DNA from: Clostridia bacterium
GTDB lineage: Bacteria > Bacillota_A > Clostridia > Christensenellales > Aristaeellaceae
NCBI GenBank assembly: GCA_017398245.1
Contig: JAFQGN010000195.1
Span: 1-7,919, forward strand
DNA: 7,919 nucleotides
Reading direction: 5' to 3'
The notes under the pieces are model-generated. The model had not been told where the DNA came from. It saw only the letters and a program-made list of their open reading frames with translations, and ran no database searches. The first letter of the stretch is position 1. Each line of letters starts with the position of its first letter. The position numbers and the translations under genes are program-made. Below are positions 5,848 to 7,919 of the stretch, piece by piece.

Positions 5848-7388
5848 TGAGTGAGAAGAATTACGGGAAGATCCCGGCGGAGAAGTTCAGCTTCGCACAG
5901 AAGGACAAGAAAATATACGATACGAAGCTCAAGACCAAGCCGATCGGCTATTTCAAGGATGCATGGCTGCGCTTCCGCAAGAACAAGAGCGCGGTCATCG
6001 CCTTTGCGCTGATTGTGTTTCTGATGCTCTTTGCGATCATCGTGCCCTTTGTTTCCCATTATGACGTCACCTTCCGCGACGGTTACTACAAGACCGTGCT
6101 GCCCAAGCTGAGCTTTATGGAGGGCACGGGCATCTGGGACGGCACGAAGGTGCAGAAGGAGAGCCAGGCCGGCTACGAGTACCACAACGCCATCGGCCAG
6201 GAGACCGGGCGCACGGTGGTGACCGACGTGGTGGAGAGCTGGGTGGATTCCACGGGCGAAACGTTCTATAACATTCGCGTGGACAGCTACACCAAGGTGG
6301 GCTTCATTTTTGCCAACCTTGGCGAGCAGGAATATCAGGACCTGATGGCCTATCAGAACGAGACGGGTATTCAGGTGATCTATCCGCTGCAGAAGACCCA
6401 TGCGACGCCCTATGTCATGGGCAATGCGGGCGCGAATTTCTGGTACAAGCTGGAAAACGAGGATTATACTTCCCACGGCGGCGCTGCGCTGGATGAAAAC
6501 GGCGAGTATGTGCACAATTACATGACCAGCGACGACGCGCAGAAGGCGGGGTATACTTCGCTGCGCATTGAAGGCGACAACGGCGGCGAGGACGGTAAGA
6601 GCTGGTATGTCTACGCGCTGAAGAACCAGACCGGCTACAAGATGCGCCTGGACTACTACGAATATTTCATTTACAAGAACGGGTTTGAGCCGTCGTTCTC
6701 CTTCGGCACGAACATTTACGGACAGGATATTTTCACCTGTCTGGCCGCCGGCGCGAGGCTCTCGTTCCTGCTGGCGTTCTCCGTTTCGTTCATCAACTTC
6801 ATCATCGGCGCGTGCTACGGCGCGATCGAGGGCTATTACGGCGGCCTGGCCGATATCGTGATGGAGCGAATTTCCGAAATTCTGGGCGCGGTGCCGTTCG
6901 TGGTCGTGGCGACGCTGTTCCAGATGCATCTGGCCGACAAGGCGGGTGTGCTGGGGTCGCTGCTGTTCGCGTTCGTGCTGACGGGCTGGATCGGCATGGC
7001 GGCGCGCGTGCGCATGCAGTTCTACCGCTTTAAGAGCCAGGAATACATCCTTGCGGCGCGTACCCTTGGCGCGAGCGATGCAAGGCTCATCTTCAAGCAT
7101 ATTTTCCCGAACTCGCTGGGCACGATCATCACCGGTTCGGTGCTGGCGATCCCGGGCGTGATCTTCTCCGAATCGATGCTTTCCTACCTTGGCATCATCA
7201 ATCTGGAGACGTCCTCGCTCACTTCCATCGGTACGATGCTTTCGAACGGACAGGGCTATCTTTCCACGTATCCGCATATCATCCTGTTCCCTGCGCTGTT
7301 CATCTCCATTCTGGAAATTTCGTTCAACCTGTTCGGCAACGGTCTGCGTGACGCGTTCAATCCTTCGCTGAGAGGAGCGGATGAGTAA
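5844..7388 (+). CDS. oppC: Opp/Dpp-type ABC transporter permease, OppC-like, with large extracytoplasmic insertion
   Basis: 514 aa against the usual 280-350. A polar cytoplasmic N-terminus (1-48) leads to membrane segment 1 (about 49-70). From about 74 to 285 there is a soluble stretch of roughly 210 residues, rich in Tyr, Asp, Glu and Gly, including VDSYTKVGFIFANLG and an ETGIQVIYPL segment. The normal OppC core resumes at FGTNIYGQDIFTCLAAGARLS (287-307), the counterpart of the usual FGTD..GRDIFSR..YGAR motif. The EAA loop is AARTLGASDARLIFKHIFPN (404-423), followed by the final membrane segments and LFGNGLRDAFNP near the end. By topology the insertion faces outside, where the binding protein docks. 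The start overlaps the oppB stop (ATGA at 5844-5847); a second ATG follows immediately at 5847 and cannot be ruled out. The frame is intact throughout, so this is not an annotation fusion. Confidence 0.93.
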   Translation: MMSEKNYGKIPAEKFSFAQKDKKIYDTKLKTKPIGYFKDAWLRFRKNKSAVIAFALIVFLMLFAIIVPFVSHYDVTFRDGYYKTVLPKLSFMEGTGIWDGTKVQKESQAGYEYHNAIGQETGRTVVTDVVESWVDSTGETFYNIRVDSYTKVGFIFANLGEQEYQDLMAYQNETGIQVIYPLQKTHATPYVMGNAGANFWYKLENEDYTSHGGAALDENGEYVHNYMTSDDAQKAGYTSLRIEGDNGGEDGKSWYVYALKNQTGYKMRLDYYEYFIYKNGFEPSFSFGTNIYGQDIFTCLAAGARLSFLLAFSVSFINFIIGACYGAIEGYYGGLADIVMERISEILGAVPFVVVATLFQMHLADKAGVLGSLLFAFVLTGWIGMAARVRMQFYRFKSQEYILAARTLGASDARLIFKHIFPNSLGTIITGSVLAIPGVIFSESMLSYLGIINLETSSLTSIGTMLSNGQGYLSTYPHIILFPALFISILEISFNLFGNGLRDAFNPSLRGADE

Positions 7389-7919
7389 AATGGCGAAACT
7401 CGAAGTGAAAAACCTGACGATCTCTTTCCGCACCAACAACGGCGCGGTGCGCGCGGTGCGCGATATTTCCTTCAGCCTGAACGAGGGCGAAACGCTGGCC
7501 ATCGCCGGTGAATCCGGCTCGGGCAAGAGCGTGACCACCCGTGCGGTGATGGGTATTCTGGCCGGAAACGCCATGGTGGACAACGGCGAGATCATTTACG
7601 ACGGCAAGGATCTTCTGAAAATTTCGGAGGACGATTTCCACACGCTGCGCGGCCACAAGCTGGCCATGGTGTTCCAGGATCCGCTTTCTGCGCTGAACCC
7701 GATCATGAAGATCGGCCGTCAGCTGACCGAGGCGATGATCCTGAACAACAAGGAACGCCGCCGCGACGGAAAGGCGCAGTTCGGCCGCATGCTCTCTTTG
7801 CTGGAAAAGACGATGATCGAACAGCAGGGCGATGCGAACAAGGCCGAAGTGCAGCGCAAGGTCAAGGAATTTGACGGCTTTGTGCTCAAGGGCAACAAGA
7901 TGGAGGAGAGCTTCAAGGC
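7381..7919 (+). CDS. oppD: Opp/Dpp-type ABC transporter ATP-binding subunit, OppD-like, 3'-truncated
   Basis: 179 codons are visible before the window ends. This is the ATPase that powers import at the cytoplasmic face. The Walker A motif GESGSGKS is at residues 43-50, and the Q-loop glutamine is Gln99 in VFQDPLSALNPI, both typical of OppD. After GRQLTEAMI (from about 112) a long charged helical-looking stretch follows: ERRRDGKAQ, then LLEKTMIEQQGDANKAEVQRKVKEF and beyond. The ABC signature and Walker B have not appeared by residue 179, so an insertion in the helical subdomain is suspected. Two in-frame starts exist: 7381 (overlapping the oppC stop by 8 nt, only 3 nt after AGGAG at 7373-7377) and 7390 (12 nt after it); neither spacing is ideal. 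The coupling to oppC indicates one operon. OppD rather than OppF is chosen by gene order and general motif style. Confidence 0.9.
   Translation, partial: MSKMAKLEVKNLTISFRTNNGAVRAVRDISFSLNEGETLAIAGESGSGKSVTTRAVMGILAGNAMVDNGEIIYDGKDLLKISEDDFHTLRGHKLAMVFQDPLSALNPIMKIGRQLTEAMILNNKERRRDGKAQFGRMLSLLEKTMIEQQGDANKAEVQRKVKEFDGFVLKGNKMEESFK

Noticed and set aside
5802..7595. Long open frame on the minus strand (about 597 codons) opposite oppC and the start of oppD
   Set aside because: It mirrors intact OppC and OppD frames on the + strand, is rich in Arg/His/Val without family motifs, and has no plausible promoter or ribosome-binding site.
1..7919. CRISPR array, tRNA, rRNA, insertion sequence or phage elements
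   Set aside because: I looked for regularly spaced repeats, cloverleaf-like sequences, transposase motifs and terminal inverted repeats and found none. All coding capacity is accounted for by the glycosidase and the transporter operon.

Overview
The window is a stretch of G+C-rich bacterial chromosome with every real gene on the + strand. It most resembles a fermentative, probably gut-associated member of the Clostridia. The reasons are a DUF4982-type family 2 glycosidase, a consensus TATAAT -10 element, purine-rich Shine-Dalgarno sequences, a strong intrinsic terminator and an Opp-type ABC transporter operon. This placement is inference from style; no rRNA or other marker gene is present.

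Layout. (1) Positions 2-1594 hold the 3' two-thirds or so of a glycoside hydrolase family 2 gene (beta-galactosidase-like). It is closed by a 16-bp-stem intrinsic terminator at 1615-1655. (2) Positions 1656-2051 are non-coding: a purine-rich tract, a direct repeat with dyad character, a sigma-A-like promoter at about 1888-1915, and a roughly 130-nt 5' leader carrying two back-to-back hairpins. (3) Positions 2052-4565 encode a large (837 aa) secreted family 5 solute-binding protein. (4) Positions 4566-4887 are a 322-nt non-coding spacer packed with inverted repeats. (5) Positions 4888-5847 (oppB-like permease), 5844-7388 (oppC-like permease) and 7381 to the window end (oppD-like ATPase, truncated) are tightly coupled, with overlapping stop and start codons. 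An oppF-like gene may follow outside the window.

How it works together: the binding protein captures a peptide or possibly an oligosaccharide outside the membrane. The OppB/OppC heterodimer forms the channel, and the OppD ATPase (with a partner not seen here) drives import. The hairpin-rich spacer after the binding-protein gene fits the usual need for far more binding protein than membrane subunits; that gene also has a visibly different codon preference (Thr ACC, frequent Ala GCC/GCT).

The most unusual point is that three transporter subunits look enlarged compared with the textbook Opp system. The binding protein is 837 aa and has no lipobox cysteine. OppC has about 210 extra residues between its first and second membrane segments. 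OppD has a long charged stretch after its Q-loop where the ABC signature would be expected sooner. Together this suggests a structurally distinct Opp subtype. Whether it is already known in databases cannot be decided from the sequence alone.
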